A DNA stretch of 64,000 nucleotides from Agriotes lineatus (GCA_940337035.1 CALNHX010000281.1:248001-312000); one strand, 5' to 3'; shown: positions 49,501-61,711, counted from the first letter of the stretch. Numbers and translations: made by a program. The notes: generated by a model from the letters alone, not told the origin.

Positions 49501-52500
49501 ACTAGGCTATGTTGTTTTGAAATGTTAGAAAACTAAGAACCACAGGAGTGGTTCAAGACAGCTAGTTTAATGAATAACGAATAATATTATGTAACATTTC
49601 CTTCTACTATGTACAATGTTGTTAACAACGATATCAGCTTCAAAAAGACAGTTTGCTATACAATAAGCCAAACGATATTTGCTTAAAAATCTGCTCACAA
49701 TTGCTGGTTTTCTTATGTTAACTCTGCTGCATTCACTTAAGTTAATTATTGCTAATTTGTAGGTGTAAAGTTTTTGATACAATACGACACAATTAGTTGT
49801 TAAGCTTTCCACACCCAGATTGTGTCTGGAATGTGATCGATCGGAGGAAGCAATAGGTACCACAGTAACTGGACAATACACAAGAATGAAAAATAAACAA
49901 CGGGAAAGAATGTCGTGCTCCACTCAACACCCACTAGGCTATGTTGTTTTGAAATGTTAGAAAACTAAGAACCACAGGAATGGTTCAAGACAGGTAGTTT
50001 AATGAATAACGAATAATATTATGTAACATTTCCTTCTACTATGTACAATGTTGTTAACAACGATATCAGCTTCAAAAAGACAGTTTGCTATACAATAAGC
50101 CAAACGATATTTGCTTAAAAATCTGCTCACAATTGCTGGTTTTCTTATGTTAACTCTGCTGCATTCACTTAAGTTAATTATTGCTAATTTGTAGGTGTAA
50201 AGTTTTTGATACAATACGACACAATTAGTTGTTAAGCTTTCCACACCCAGATTGTGTCTGGAATGTGATCGATCGGAGGAAGCAATAGGTACCACAGCAA
50301 CTGGACAATACACAAGAATGAAAAATAAACAACGGGAAAGAATGTCGTGCTCCACTCAACACCCACTAGGCTATGTTGTTTTGAAATGTTAGAAAACTAA
50401 GAACCACAGGAATGGTTCAAGACAGCTAGTTTAATGAATAACGAATAATATTATGTAACATTTCCTTCTACTATGTACAATGTTGTTAACAACGATATCA
50501 GCTTCAAAAAGACAGTTTGCTATACAGTAAGCCAAACGATATTTGCTTAAAAATCTGCTCACAATTGCTGGTTTTCTTATGTTAACTCTGCTGCATTCAC
50601 TTAAGTTAATTATTGCTAATTTGTAGGTGTAAAGTTTTTGATACAATACGACACAATTAGTTGTTAAGCTTTCCACACCCAGATTGTGTCTGGAATGTGA
50701 TCGATCGGAGGAAGCAATAGGTACCACAGTAACTGGACAAGAATGAAAAATAAACAACGGGAAAGAGTGTCGTGCTCCACTCAACACCCACTAGGCTATG
50801 TTGTTTTGAAAAGTTAAAAAACTAAGAACCACAGGAATGGTTCAAGACAGCTATTTTAATGAATAACGAATAATATTATGTAACATTTCTTTCTACTATG
50901 TACAATGTTGTTAACAACGATATCAGCTTCACAAAGACAGTTTGCTATACAATAAGCCAAACGATATTTGCTTAAAAATCTGCTCACAATTGCTGGTTTT
51001 CTTATGTTAACTCTGCTGCATTCACTTAAGTTAATTATTGCTAATTTGTAGGTGTAAAGTTTTTGATACAATACGACACAATTAGTTGTTAAGCTTTCCA
51101 CACCCAGATTGTGTCTGGAATGTGATCGATCGGAGGAAGCAATAGGTACCACAGCAACTGGACAATACACAAGAATGAAAAATAAACAACGGGAAAGAGT
51201 GTCGTGCTCAACTCAACACCCACTAGGCTAATTTGTTTTTAAAGTTAAAAAACTAAGAACCACAGGAATGGTTCAAGACAGCTATTTTAATGAATAACGA
51301 ACAATATTATGTAACATTTCCTTCTACTATGTACAATGTTGTTAACAACGATATCAGCTTCAAAAAGACAGTTTGCTATACAATAAGCCAAACGATATTT
51401 GCTTAAAAATCTGCTCACAATTGCTGGTTTTCTTATGTTAACTCTGCTGCATTCACTTAAGTTAATTATTGCTAATTTGTAGGTGTAAAGTTTTTGATAC
51501 AATACGACACAATTAGTTGTTAAGCTTTCCACACCCAGATTGTGTCTGGAATGTGATCGATCGGAGGAAGCAATAGGTACCACAGTAACTGGACAAGAAT
51601 GAAAAATAAACAACGGGAAAGAGTGTCGTGCTCCACTCAACACCCACTAGGCTATGTTGTTTTGAAAAGTTAAAAAACTAAGAACCACAGGAATGGTTCA
51701 AGACAGCTATTTTAATGAATAACGAATAATATTATGTAACATTTCCTTCTACTATGTACAATGTTGTTAACAACGATATCAGCTTCAAAAAGACAGTTTG
51801 CTATACAATAAGCCAAACGATATTTGCTTAAAAATCTGCTCACAATTGCTGGTTTTCTTATGTTAACTCTGATGCATTCACTTAAGTTAATTATTGCTAA
51901 TTTGTAGGTGTAAAGTTTTTCATACAATACGACGCAATTAGTTGTTAAGCTTTCCACACCCAGATTGTGTCTGGAATGTGATCGATCGGAGGAAGCAATA
52001 GGTACCACAGCAACTGGACAATACACAAGAATGAAAAATAAACAACGGGAAAGAATGTCGTGCTCCACTCAACACCCACTAGGCTATGTTGTTTTGAAAA
52101 GTTAAAAAACTAAGAACCACAGGAATGGTTCAAGACAGCTATTTTAATGAATAACGAATAATATTATGTAACATTTCCTTCTACTATCTACAATGTTGTT
52201 AACAACGATATCAGCTTCAAAGTGACACATTGCTATACAATAACCCAAAAGATATTTACTTAAAAATCTGCTCACATTTGCTGGTTTTCTTATGTTAACT
52301 CTGCTGCATTCACTTAAGTTAATTCCTGTCGATTTGTAGGTGTGACGTTTTTTATACAATAGACCACAATTACTTGTTAAGTTTTCCACATCCAGATTGT
52401 GTCTGGAATGTGATCGATCGGAAGAAGCAATGGGTTCCACAGCAACTGGGCAATACACAAGAATGAAAAATAAACAACGGGAAAGAGTGTCGTGCCCCAC

Positions 52501-53756
52501 TCAACACCTACTAGGCTATGTTGTTTTGAAAGGCTAGAAAACTAAGAATCACAGGAATGGTTCAACACAGCTAGTTTAATGAATAATGAATAATATTATA
52601 TAACATTTCCTTCTACTGTCTACAATGTTGTTAACAACGATATCAGCTTCAAAGAGACACATTGCTATACAATAACCCAAAAGATATTTACTTAAAAATC
52701 TGCTCACAATTGCTGGTTTTCTTATGTTAACTCTGCTACATTCACTTAAGTTAATTATTGCTAATTTGTAGGTGTAAAGTTTTTGATACAATACGACACA
52801 ATTAGTTGTTAAGCTTTCCACACCCAGATTGTGTCTGGAATGTGATCGATCGGAGGAAGCAATAGGTACCACAGCAACTGGACAATACACAAGAATGAAA
52901 AATAAACAACGCGAAAGAATGTCGTGCTCCACTCAACACCCACTAGGCTATGTTATTTTGAAATGTTAGAAAACTAAGAACCACAGGAATGGTTCAAGAC
53001 AGCTAGTTTAATGAATAACGAATAATATTATGTAACATTTCCTTCTACTATGTACAATGTTGTTAACAACGATATCAGCTTCAAAAAGACAGTTTGCTAT
53101 ACAATAAGCCAAACGATATTTGCTTAAAAATCTGCTCACAATTGCTGGTTTTCTTATGTTAACTCTGCTGCATTCACTTAAGTTAATTATTGCTAATTTG
53201 TAGGTGTAAAGTTTTTGATACAATACGACACAATTAGTTGTTAAGCTTTCCACACCCAGATTGAGTCTGGAATGTGATCGATCGGAGGAAGCAATAGGTA
53301 CCACAGCAACTGGACAATACACAAGAATGAAAAATAAACAACGGGAAAGAGTGTCGTGCTCCACTCAACACCCACTAGGCTATGTTGTTTTGAAAAGTTA
53401 AAAAACTAAGAACCACAGGAATGGTTCAAGACAGCTATTTCAATGAATAACGAATAATATTATATAACATTTCCTTCTACTATCTACAATGTTGTTAACA
53501 ACGATATCAGCTTCAAAGAGACACATTGCTATACAATAACCCAAAAGATATTTACTTAAAAATCTGCTCACATTTGCTGGTTTTCTTATGTTAACTCTGC
53601 TGTCTGGAATGTGATCGATCGTAGGAAGCAATAGGTTCCACAGCAACTGGACAATACACAAGAATGAAAAATAAACAACGGGAAAGAGTGTCGTGCCCCA
53701 CTCAACACCCACTACGTTGTTCTGAAAAGTTAGAAAACCAAGAACCACAGGAATGG

Positions 53757-54999
53757 ACAAAGCCAGAAGATTTGTTAGGGGCGATGAAATAATTATCTTT
53801 ACCTATGGTAATTAGAAAATACAATGCTGCATAATGTTATAAAGCTGCAGCATTGAATGTTACAGCAATATAAAAAATTGCAAAAAATTCAATTACATTG
53901 CACACCAATGTCTGTTAATTGAACTGATGATAAACAGATTTGAAAAACAAGAATAACCAAAGATGACACCTCGACCGTCGGGTATAATTTTTAGAAGCAG
54001 TTTTTTATAATCAAATTCTTAGTAATCTTCAATGAAGCAATAAGCATTACACTATTTTCTTTCTGATCTGAGGCGACAGAATTTCAAAACGTAGATTGTA
54101 TGCTGCCTGCTCGATTTTCCATCTTGTTTGATTAGCTTGATATGTGTCAGTAGGTGGTAGCTGCTTTGAAGGACTGGGACCTGTAGCGTTCGTCCTTTGA
54201 ATTAAAACCAAGAATGAAAAATTGGGAGGGGCGGGCTCTGAAAAGAAAAAAAAACAATACTTTTCAATAACTCTCATATATATATTTCAAATATAATAAT
54301 GCACAACATTACATGCCGTGTTAAACGGGCAAAAGTAACCATTTAATTTTTTTTCTGAACCACTTGACATAGAATGAAAAAGTTTTATAAAATCAACAAA
54401 ATTAATACAGACGGAAAACGAAGTCTTTACAGAGATTCTGCCGTTAGAATAATTTACCATGTGTTTTGCTTTATTTTACGAAATAAAATTCCATTTAACA
54501 TTTTCCTTTTAATCAAATTACGCCATTTTAATAGCTAGTTATGTAAAAACAGGAAATAATTTGCTCACATAGATAAAATTCTGTTTTTAAAATTAGGTAC
54601 ATTTATTATGCGCCACATTTGGAAAATTGTGAAACTTAAAATCATTCCTGCATGCATTTTATAGCTACAAACTTTAAATAATCTGTAAAAGGCTTTACCC
54701 AGAATTTCCCTCGTCGACATTGTGACACTAAATAATTTTAAAAGTCAAATTAAGTTAGGAGTAAAAAAATATCTTCACGTTTCTAATAAATTAAATACAT
54801 TCTTTTTTACTCTTTTGTGACCTTATCCTGTATCGGTTGAGTCTTATTTTCGGCAAATGTAAAGCCTGACCTATGTGAAAGTTATTACTTCTTTTTATTT
54901 TAATATTAACCCAAAAATAAACAAAATTTTATTTTTTTAAGGTGGTCATCCTATATATATTTGTATTAAATTGTACCGGTTTCATGCGAGGAAGATATA
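53757..54999. other. AT-rich unique-looking DNA right of the satellite
   Basis: Begins abruptly after the last truncated monomer. I see no recognisable gene, repeat family or RNA. The minus-strand frame at 54047-54277 has no recognisable feature. Confidence 0.5.
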
Positions 55000-55237
55000 A
55001 AATATATATGCAAAATATCGTCTTCCTCCGACAAATAGTTTTTGAGCTATACTGCCAAGAGGCAGACAGACAGACGGACAGACAAACAGACAGACAGACA
55101 GACAGAGAAACACACGGAATTAAGAAAACCCCTTTTTCGTTATCTAGGGACCTTGAAACGTGAAGATCTGAAGAAATCTCGAAAGATGATTTTTTCGTGA
55201 TTACAATACTTCCTTCGTCTTTCAGACGAGGGAAGTA
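55000..55237 (+). mobile_element. Second copy (3' part) of the retroposon-like element
   Basis: Shares with 31250-31449 the order TTTTTGAG, CAGA repeats, AAACGTGAAGATC, then TACAATACTTCC and a terminal hairpin followed by AAAAA. Here the hairpin (55208-55236) is longer, a 13-bp stem with one T-G pair around a 3-base loop, and its stem sequence differs from the first copy. The left boundary is uncertain. Confidence 0.6.
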
Positions 55238-55404
55238 AAAATAATAAAATCTAACACAAAATTCTACAAAGAGTTAATAGCCCAGGCATAATAGATAGTT
55301 AAGTATGTTTTATGTTCACTGTAATATCTTTCACATATCAGAAATAAAGCCATTATTTATTATTATTATTATTAAAGATATCCACCTCAAAACAAAAAAA
55401 AATA
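55238..55404. other. Short AT-rich spacer with ATT microsatellite
   Basis: Contains TTATTATTATTATTA near 55357-55374; nothing else recognised. Confidence 0.5.
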
Positions 55405-55850
55405 GTCCTGAGTTTTGGCACAAATGTTCCTTAGCACTGTCGAAGCAAACCCTTTAAAAATCCTCGCCTTTGGGGTGCCGGCGTCGTATCGAGGAGGCAT
55501 TGGCAGTAGTTAAAAAACATCTTTTGTTCAGGTAAAGTACCTTCTCCATTTTAAATACGATAAAATATTAAGAACAGTTGATCAGAATTCAAAATTATGG
55601 CCTCATATGCTAGATTTCAGAAATATTGAATGCCTTATAAAACTATGATTTTTAGAAGAAATTGTAAAAATGCATAAGACATGGTTTTTGTGTAATATGA
55701 ACGGATAAGGTACTTTATCGTGGTTCTATGGAATAAACACGTAGTTTCTCCTTCTGCTTCTTGCTCCAAAAAATTAGGATGCCGGCACCCCAGAGACTTT
55801 TCCAGGGTGACTCCTAGGGCACCAAGGAACATTTGTACCAAAAATCAGAA
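55405..55850. mobile_element. Foldback (inverted-repeat) element, ~450 bp
   Basis: Left arm about 55408-55545 and right arm about 55708-55848 are imperfect reverse complements. Matching blocks lie in the same order: CACAAATGTTCCTT with GGAACATTTGTACC, GGGGTGCCGGC with GCCGGCACCCC, and AAAGTACCTT with AAGGTACTTT. The loop is AT-rich. No clear target duplication. Likely an old MITE or foldback transposon. Confidence 0.65.
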
Positions 55851-56149
55851 CACTCTTTTTGAGATTTTCCTTAATATTTGTCTAATATACCTCGGCTGTA
55901 AAATCCAAAGTTGCCTGTCACACTTGCCTATCGATTAAAAAAAAATCTGCTACATGAAAGTGTATCTTTTTTCAAATACATTCCTCGAAATGTTCACAAT
56001 TAATAAACTGTCATTCGGTTGCACTCTGCAAGACCAATTTCTTTATCCCATAAGTAATGACTCGTTTTATCTCAAAAAATTCCATTCTTTATATCTCTTT
56101 TAGATCTTGTTATTGCCTAGGCAAGAATGATCCATTCCTAAATGTATTG
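55851..56149. other. AT-rich spacer, nothing recognised
   Basis: No open frame or repeat that I can support. Confidence 0.4.
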
Positions 56150-57787
56150 CAGAAAAATGTTAAATTTCCTAAACCGTACACTAAATCCATTAGGTACCAA
56201 AAAAACCTTTCGAGACTTCAACAATTTTGATACAGATGCCTTTCAAACTGCAGGTTTTACGTTTACGACAATGATTATATTATCTAAACGATGTAAATGA
56301 CCAAATCACCATACTCAATACAAATTTACTAAATTATCTGATAAGCATGCTCTTTCGCAGGCAGTTAAAATTACTAAAAAACTGGCTCCTTCATCAGGTA
56401 CACACTCTGTGTATGTATGTGTTTATCACCAAAACGTTAAACTGATGATTAATGGTGCAAAACTCAATGTTAACTATAAGTTATTGGTGTGTGACAGTAA
56501 TAATTATGGTTGTATGATGAGATTGTGTGAAAAATGTCCTAGTAAAAAAACTGTTCTTGAAATGTTTTAAGGATTCTGATGCCAGACCATGTAAAGTTTA
56601 AGCAACGGCGTCAGAACTGACAGGGCTGAAATGGTTAGGCTCAAAAAATCTCAAGATAATTATTTTAAATTGTTAATTGAAGACTTAAAAAATCTTAAGT
56701 CACTATTACATTTCTAAAATTCAAGATCAGTTTTTAAAGGAAAAGATAGAAAGTCTTTCTGAAACTGAATGCATAATCTTGGCTGATTTTGCAGAGAATT
56801 TTACATATGAAGTCTAGAATGAAATACAAGAGTATCACTGGGTTAACGGTCAAGCAACTCTGCATCCATTTGTTTTGTATTTTAAAGATGATAACAGTAA
56901 ATTCCGTAGTCTTATGTATTTTAAGTGACTATTTGGAGCAGACGACATCTGTTGTTAATGCATTTCAAACACATGTTATAAATTATATAAAAGAAACTCA
57001 TTTATTTTTCGGACGGAAGTTGCAGCCAATACAATGGGATTTTTTTTTCAACATTTGCAACCACAAAACGGATTTTTATCTAAAAGCTGAGTGGCCTTTC
57101 TTTAGCTCTTGCCATGGAAAAAATACCTGCGATGAAATAGCGGGCACAACAAAGTGTGAAGTAAGTAAAGTCAGCTTACAAAGAACAATAACAGATCAAA
57201 TTCTGACTGTAGAACAAAAATGTACACCTTCTGAAAAGAACATCTATAATATAATTTTCCTTAATGTGTGTCTGTCTGTGGCACAAAATAAAATCTCACG
57301 TTCCGGCTTCGCAGATGTTTATATTTGTTTAGGTTTTGTTTTTCTTATCTTAGCGCTCGGATCGGATCTTGACCTTTCGCGTATTCTATTTCACGTTCAA
57401 TTTGCTTGTAATATATTAAAGGTGTCACTTACTTCTTCGTTAAACAAGAAGTTGTAAATCACATTGAAACATTTAAAACCCGAGTTGAAAATTGTTTGAC
57501 TATCAAAAAAACATGGAACTTTCATAAATTTCATGGAATTGCAGAAAACATAATTAGGTGCTACATAACATCGAAAGCGGACACATACGAAAATCATTAT
57601 GTTAGTAAAATTGTGTCCTTGTCTTTGGAGATAAATGACACAGTGGTATGCATATATGATGGCCAGTGGTGGATAGCAGAGGTTGAACAAATTAGTGTAG
57701 AAAACAGTGATGTACATGTGCACCTTTATCATCCTGCAGGACCAAGAACATATTTCAAAAAGTCTGCTAGTGATCGAATTTGCATTT
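56150..57787 (+). pseudogene. Decayed transposon-type gene (HGK / QATLHPFV family)
   Basis: Fragments in several plus-strand frames appear in a consistent order: a VYHQNVKLM segment (about 56425), a CMMRLCEKCP cluster (about 56510), DFAENF (about 56785), YHWVNGQATLHPFVLYF (about 56835-56885), then KAEWPFFSSCHGKNTCDE (about 57085-57135), and a C-terminal module with YDGQWWIAEVEQI and HPAGPRTYF (57655-57765). I recognise this order from proteins that are repeated in aphid, hydra and other animal genomes and behave like transposon genes. The biochemical function is not known to me. Frameshifts and stops interrupt it at least four times, so it is dead. Confidence 0.55.
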
Positions 57788-58174
57788 GATTTAAAAATAT
57801 TTTAAGAAAACTGTCAGCAACAGGAAGATCTTATTCCAGTTCACAAAAACTGTCAGAAGAAATAAGCATGCTCCTAAACAGTCGCTCATATTTTAAAAAG
57901 CTGCAAGTAGGTTAGTCTAATCTTAATTTTGTAACTTTTATTAAACTTCAACAAAATACATTTCTGGTTTATTTTTTAAAATTTTTTTGATAATTTTTAA
58001 GGATATACCTAAACTCAAAGTTAAACCTAAACTTAAGAAACTAGGCCCTTAATGTTGTCAGGACTTCTAAAATATGTATTCTCCGTAAGTTTAATAACAT
58101 TGGGCGCAAATGCCCACTATCTCTCCAGATTTAGAAAACTCGTAACTTTGTTCCAAGGCAAACATCAAAATTAA
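57788..58174. other. AT-rich spacer before the LINE
   Basis: No gene recognised. The LINE frame becomes open at 58175, so its 5' truncation point lies at or just before this position. Confidence 0.4.
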
Positions 58175-59038
58175 AATTATCAAATTAAATTTATAAACAA
58201 TAGCAACATTAAAATTAATGTACCTGACGAAGGTTATAAAGCGCTAACGAAACTGTTGAACGAAAATGGCTTATCATGGCATTCGTTTGAAAACAAACAA
58301 AATAGACATATTAGGGTAATGGCTAAGAATTTACATCATACTTGCGACACCGAGCAAATAATCCAGACTCTACGGAAAAGAGGATATAAACTGATTGAAG
58401 CAGTACACAAATTAAAATATAAAACTAAACAGCCACTGAATATGTTTGTAGTTGTCTTCAGACATGATGAAGATATCAATAAAATATTTGGGATAACAGA
58501 CATCATGGGTATAAGCGTTGAAATTCAGCCAATTCGAAAATCTAGTACCACAATGTAAGCGGTGCCAAGCTTATGGGCATATACCCAAAGGTACTGCGCT
58601 AACGAACCCAGATGTGTGAGATGCACCGGGAGACACCTCACAGCGGATTGTACAAAGCCAAAAGACGCAACTCCAAAATGTGTTCGTTGTGGAAAAGAAC
58701 ACCCAGCCAACTACCGTGGGTGCATAGTAGCGAAAGAGATGCAAGAAATTAAGAATAGTCAGTTTAAGACACCTAATCTACCTAAACAACCTCAAATATC
58801 CATTCAACGTATAATAGGATCAACACAACAAGGAAACGGATCTAACACTAAGACCTATAGTCAAGCAGTACCCGGTAAAACAGATAAACAACATGAAGAG
58901 AAAAAGACGAACCAAACGAGCTCATCCATTGACAAGATGCTTCAGCAAATATTAGAGAAGTTAAATAATATGGATGAACGTATTTCCAAATTAGAATTTC
59001 GTGCACAAGGAGCGATCCCTAAAACTAAAAATGGTTAA
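58175..59038 (+). pseudogene. LINE ORF1 (gag-like, three CCHC knuckles), frameshifted
   Basis: Nucleic-acid-binding protein that packages the element RNA. The first frame has an RNA-recognition-like segment (RHIRVMAKNLHH ... PLNMFVVVF). A shift near 58550 leads into the knuckles: CKRC (58553 onward, split by a second shift near 58585), CVRCTGRHLTADC and CVRCGKEHPANYRGC. After these come a Gln/Lys-rich linker and a short coiled-coil-like end (KMLQQILEKLNNMDERISKLE). It stops at TAA 59036-59038, overlapping ORF2. No initiator ATG is visible upstream, so the 5' end is truncated. Confidence 0.82.
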
Positions 59039-61545
59039 CCAGTTAAGAATACTAGAATGGAACTCCAACGGACTGCTACAACATCAGCAAGAGTTGCAAG
59101 CAGTTCTTGACCTAGAAAAAATTGATGTCTGTCTTATATCTGAGACTCATTTCACGAGAAAATCATACATCAAATTTAAAGGATTTAAAATCTATCAGAC
59201 GATCCACCCGGACAATGCAGCAAAAGGAGGAAGTGCAATCATCATAAAGGAATCCATCTTACATCATCAAGAAATTGGTTACCAAACAGTGGAAATACAG
59301 GCTACATCTGTTAACATTGAAACAAAATCATACGAAGTGATAATCACAGCATTATATTGCCCACCGAGACATGCTATAAAGAAAGAACAATATGCAGATT
59401 TCGTCAATAGCCAAGGAAATAGATTCATCATTGGAGGTGACTTTAACGCAAAGCACATACACTGGGGATCTAGGCTAACTACAACTAAAGGTAGGCAACT
59501 TTTAGCAGCATCAAAACAACTAAAATGCGAAGTATTATCAACTGGTAAGCCAACGTATTGGCCTACTGATCCGCATAAAATTCCTGATCTCATAGACTTC
59601 TTTGTAATCAGGAATATTTCATCAAATTATGTCCATATTGAAGAAGCATGGGACATGAACTCAGATCACTCCCCGATACTTCTTACACTGAGTAACAGTG
59701 TAATCCAAAAAGAAAATCCACCGAGTTTGACTAACAAGGTGACGGATTGGCAAAGCTTCAAAATAAAACTTGAAGAACTCGTTGAGCTTCCAGTTCCACT
59801 AAAAACAGAAGAGCAACTAGATGACGAAGTTGATCTGTTTGTTGAGAACATCCAACGAGCAGCATGGGACAACACACCTGAGCACATCCGTAGGACTAAA
59901 GGTAATAACTATCCAAAAGAGATTAGAAACCTTATTTCAGAAAAGAGAAAGCTGAGACGGAAATGGCAAAAGACCAGAGCACCAAGTGATAAAACAATTT
60001 TGAACAACGCTACTCAGCAATTAAAGCGCGAAATTCAGCGTATCAAGAACGAGTCGATTGGAGACTACTTGAGTGAATTAACTAATGACAGTAAAACGGA
60101 TCACTCACTTTGGAGGGCAACCAAGCGACTAAAAAGACCAGTACTACATAATCCACCAATCCGAAATACAGACGGAAGCTGGGCCCGAAACAATACCCAA
60201 AAAGTGCATAGGTTTGCAGAACATCTAGAGAGCATTTTCCACCCAAATGATGGAGAAGACCCTCAAGACTGGACTGAACCAGAGCAACAAGATGCCGTCA
60301 TTAGAACTACTTTGCCAAAAGAAGTATCAGATGAAATTAAAAGAAACATCAACTCAAAAAAGGCTCCTGGCTTTGACCTAATCACTGGTGAAGTTTTAAA
60401 ACCACTCCCAAGAAAATCCATCGTAAAACTTTCCAATCTTATTAATGCATCCTTCAGATTGAAGTATGTTCCTAAGATGTGGAAAGTCGCAGAGGTCATC
60501 ATGATCCGTAAACCGGGGAAACCTCCTCAAGAAGTAGCATCATATAGGCCTATATCATTGCTGCCAGTGATTTCAAAATTATATGAAAAAATACTGCTTA
60601 AGAGACTAAAACCCATAGTAGAGAAAAAGAATCTGATTCCTTGTCACCAGTTTGGATTCAGAGAAAGCCACTCAACCATCGATCAAGTTCATAGAATCAC
60701 AAACGTCATAGAAAAATCTTCAGAAGAAAGAAAAGTCTGTTCCACCGTCTTCCTCGATGTTGCTCAGGCTTTCGACAAAGTGTGACATGAAGGCTTGTTT
60801 CACAAACTGAACCTGTTTCTACCACGACAATATTCACAACTTTTACAATCTTATCTAACAGAAAGATATTTCAGAATCAAACAAGAAGATGTCTATTCTG
60901 AACTAAAGGAAATCAAAGCAGGAGTACCACAAGGTAGCGTGCTAGGTCCGGTACTTTACTTATTATAAACTAGTGATATTTCAAGCCTTGAATACGAAAC
61001 AATAGCAACATTTGCTGATGATACCGCAGTTATTGCCGTCGGAAAAGATCTTGTAGAGGCTGCTGAGAAATTACAAACCTCTATTGATAGAATTAACTCT
61101 TGGACTAAAACTTGGCGTATCAAGTTAAATGAAAATAAGTCTGTACAAGTAGACTTTACTAACAAACGGAAGCAACATCTTCCCATCATAAGCAACGAGA
61201 CCCAGATTCCCTATGCTAACTCAGCTAAGTATTTGGGAATGACCTTAGACGCTAGACTCCGCTGGAGAGTTCATGTCAAAAAGACACGCGAAGAGCTTGG
61301 TATCAAACTGAAAAAAATTTACTGGCTACTTGGAAAAAACTCCAAATTGTCAACATATAACAAACTGCTTTTATATAAGCAAATATTGAAACCTGTTTGG
61401 ACCTATGGCATTCAACTCTGGGGTTGTGCCAGTAAGAGCAACATCCAAGTGATTCAGCGCTTTCAGAACAAAGCACTAAGGAACATTGTTGATGCACCCT
61501 GGTACTGCCGAAACAGAGACATCCATAGAGATCTTCAAATGGGTC
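59031..61545 (+). pseudogene. LINE ORF2: endonuclease and reverse transcriptase, two nonsense mutations
   Basis: ATG 59031 lies inside the ORF1 stop (ATGGTTAA). Endonuclease motifs: LEWNSNGL, SETHF, GGDFNAKH, SDHSPI, the catalytic Asn/Glu/Asp-Asn/Asp-His set. Reverse transcriptase motifs: APGFDLI, YRPISLLPVISKLYEK, HQFGFR, FLDVAQAFDKV, GVPQGSVLGP, FADD and YLGMTLD. In-frame stops at 60783-60785 (TGA just after AFDKV) and 60966-60968 (TAA just after VLYLL) break the polymerase before its FADD site. The reading frame otherwise continues to about 61541, then runs into the minisatellite. No RNase H domain is visible. Confidence 0.9.
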
Positions 61546-61711
61546 TAGGACAACTCGGCGCCGCCATCTCGGCGCCGCCATCTCGGCGCCGCCATCTCGG
61601 CGCCGCCACTTCGGCGCCGCCATTACGGCGCGGGGCCAGCTGGGCGCCGGGACAACTCGGCGCGGAGCCATCTCGGCGCCAGCCAACTCGGCGCGAGGCC
61701 ATCTCGGCGCC
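61546..61711. repeat. GC-rich minisatellite (GGCGCCGCCATCTC, ~14-bp period)
   Basis: Five regular 14-bp units (61556-61627) followed by less regular 14-17-bp units, each built around GGCGC(C). The 14-mer GGACAACTCGGCGC occurs at 61548-61561 and again at 61650-61663. It is directly fused to the LINE coding region and ends in the 14-bp perfect palindrome CGAATTTAAATTCG (61711-61724). Its composition is in sharp contrast to the AT-rich surroundings. Confidence 0.85.

Larger units (their letters stand above)
31449..53756. repeat. Satellite array, main homogeneous block (~51 monomers)
   Basis: Near-identical monomers of 432 bp with a recurrent 425-bp variant that lacks 7 bp (GGACAATACACAAGAATG shortened to GGACAAGAATG) in eleven monomers. 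Higher-order blocks repeat at +5,152, +9,058 and +14,210. The last monomer is damaged: at about 53602 CTCTGCTG is joined directly to TCTGGAATG, removing roughly 110 bp, and the array ends at AGGAATGG (53756). Confidence 0.96.
58175..61545 (+). mobile_element. Jockey-like non-LTR retrotransposon, 5'-truncated and mutated
   Basis: Two ORFs: a gag-like ORF1 with CCHC zinc knuckles and an ORF2 with an apurinic-type endonuclease followed by reverse transcriptase. The 5' end and probably the start of ORF1 are missing. The 3' end is cut off at about 61545 and replaced by a GC-rich minisatellite, with no poly(A) or 3' UTR. The domain order points to the Jockey group, though finer placement is not possible by eye. 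Confidence 0.88.

Noticed and set aside
23027..53364. Dozens of ~118-codon minus-strand frames, one per satellite monomer, as a gene family
   Set aside because: They repeat with the monomer, tolerate 1-bp and 7-bp indels and stops, and differ mostly by amino-acid-changing substitutions. They are best explained as chance open frames of a tandem repeat.
1..53756. CENP-B box in the satellite
   Set aside because: AACAACGGGAAAG resembles the CGGGA end of the box, but the upstream TTCG half is absent at the required spacing.
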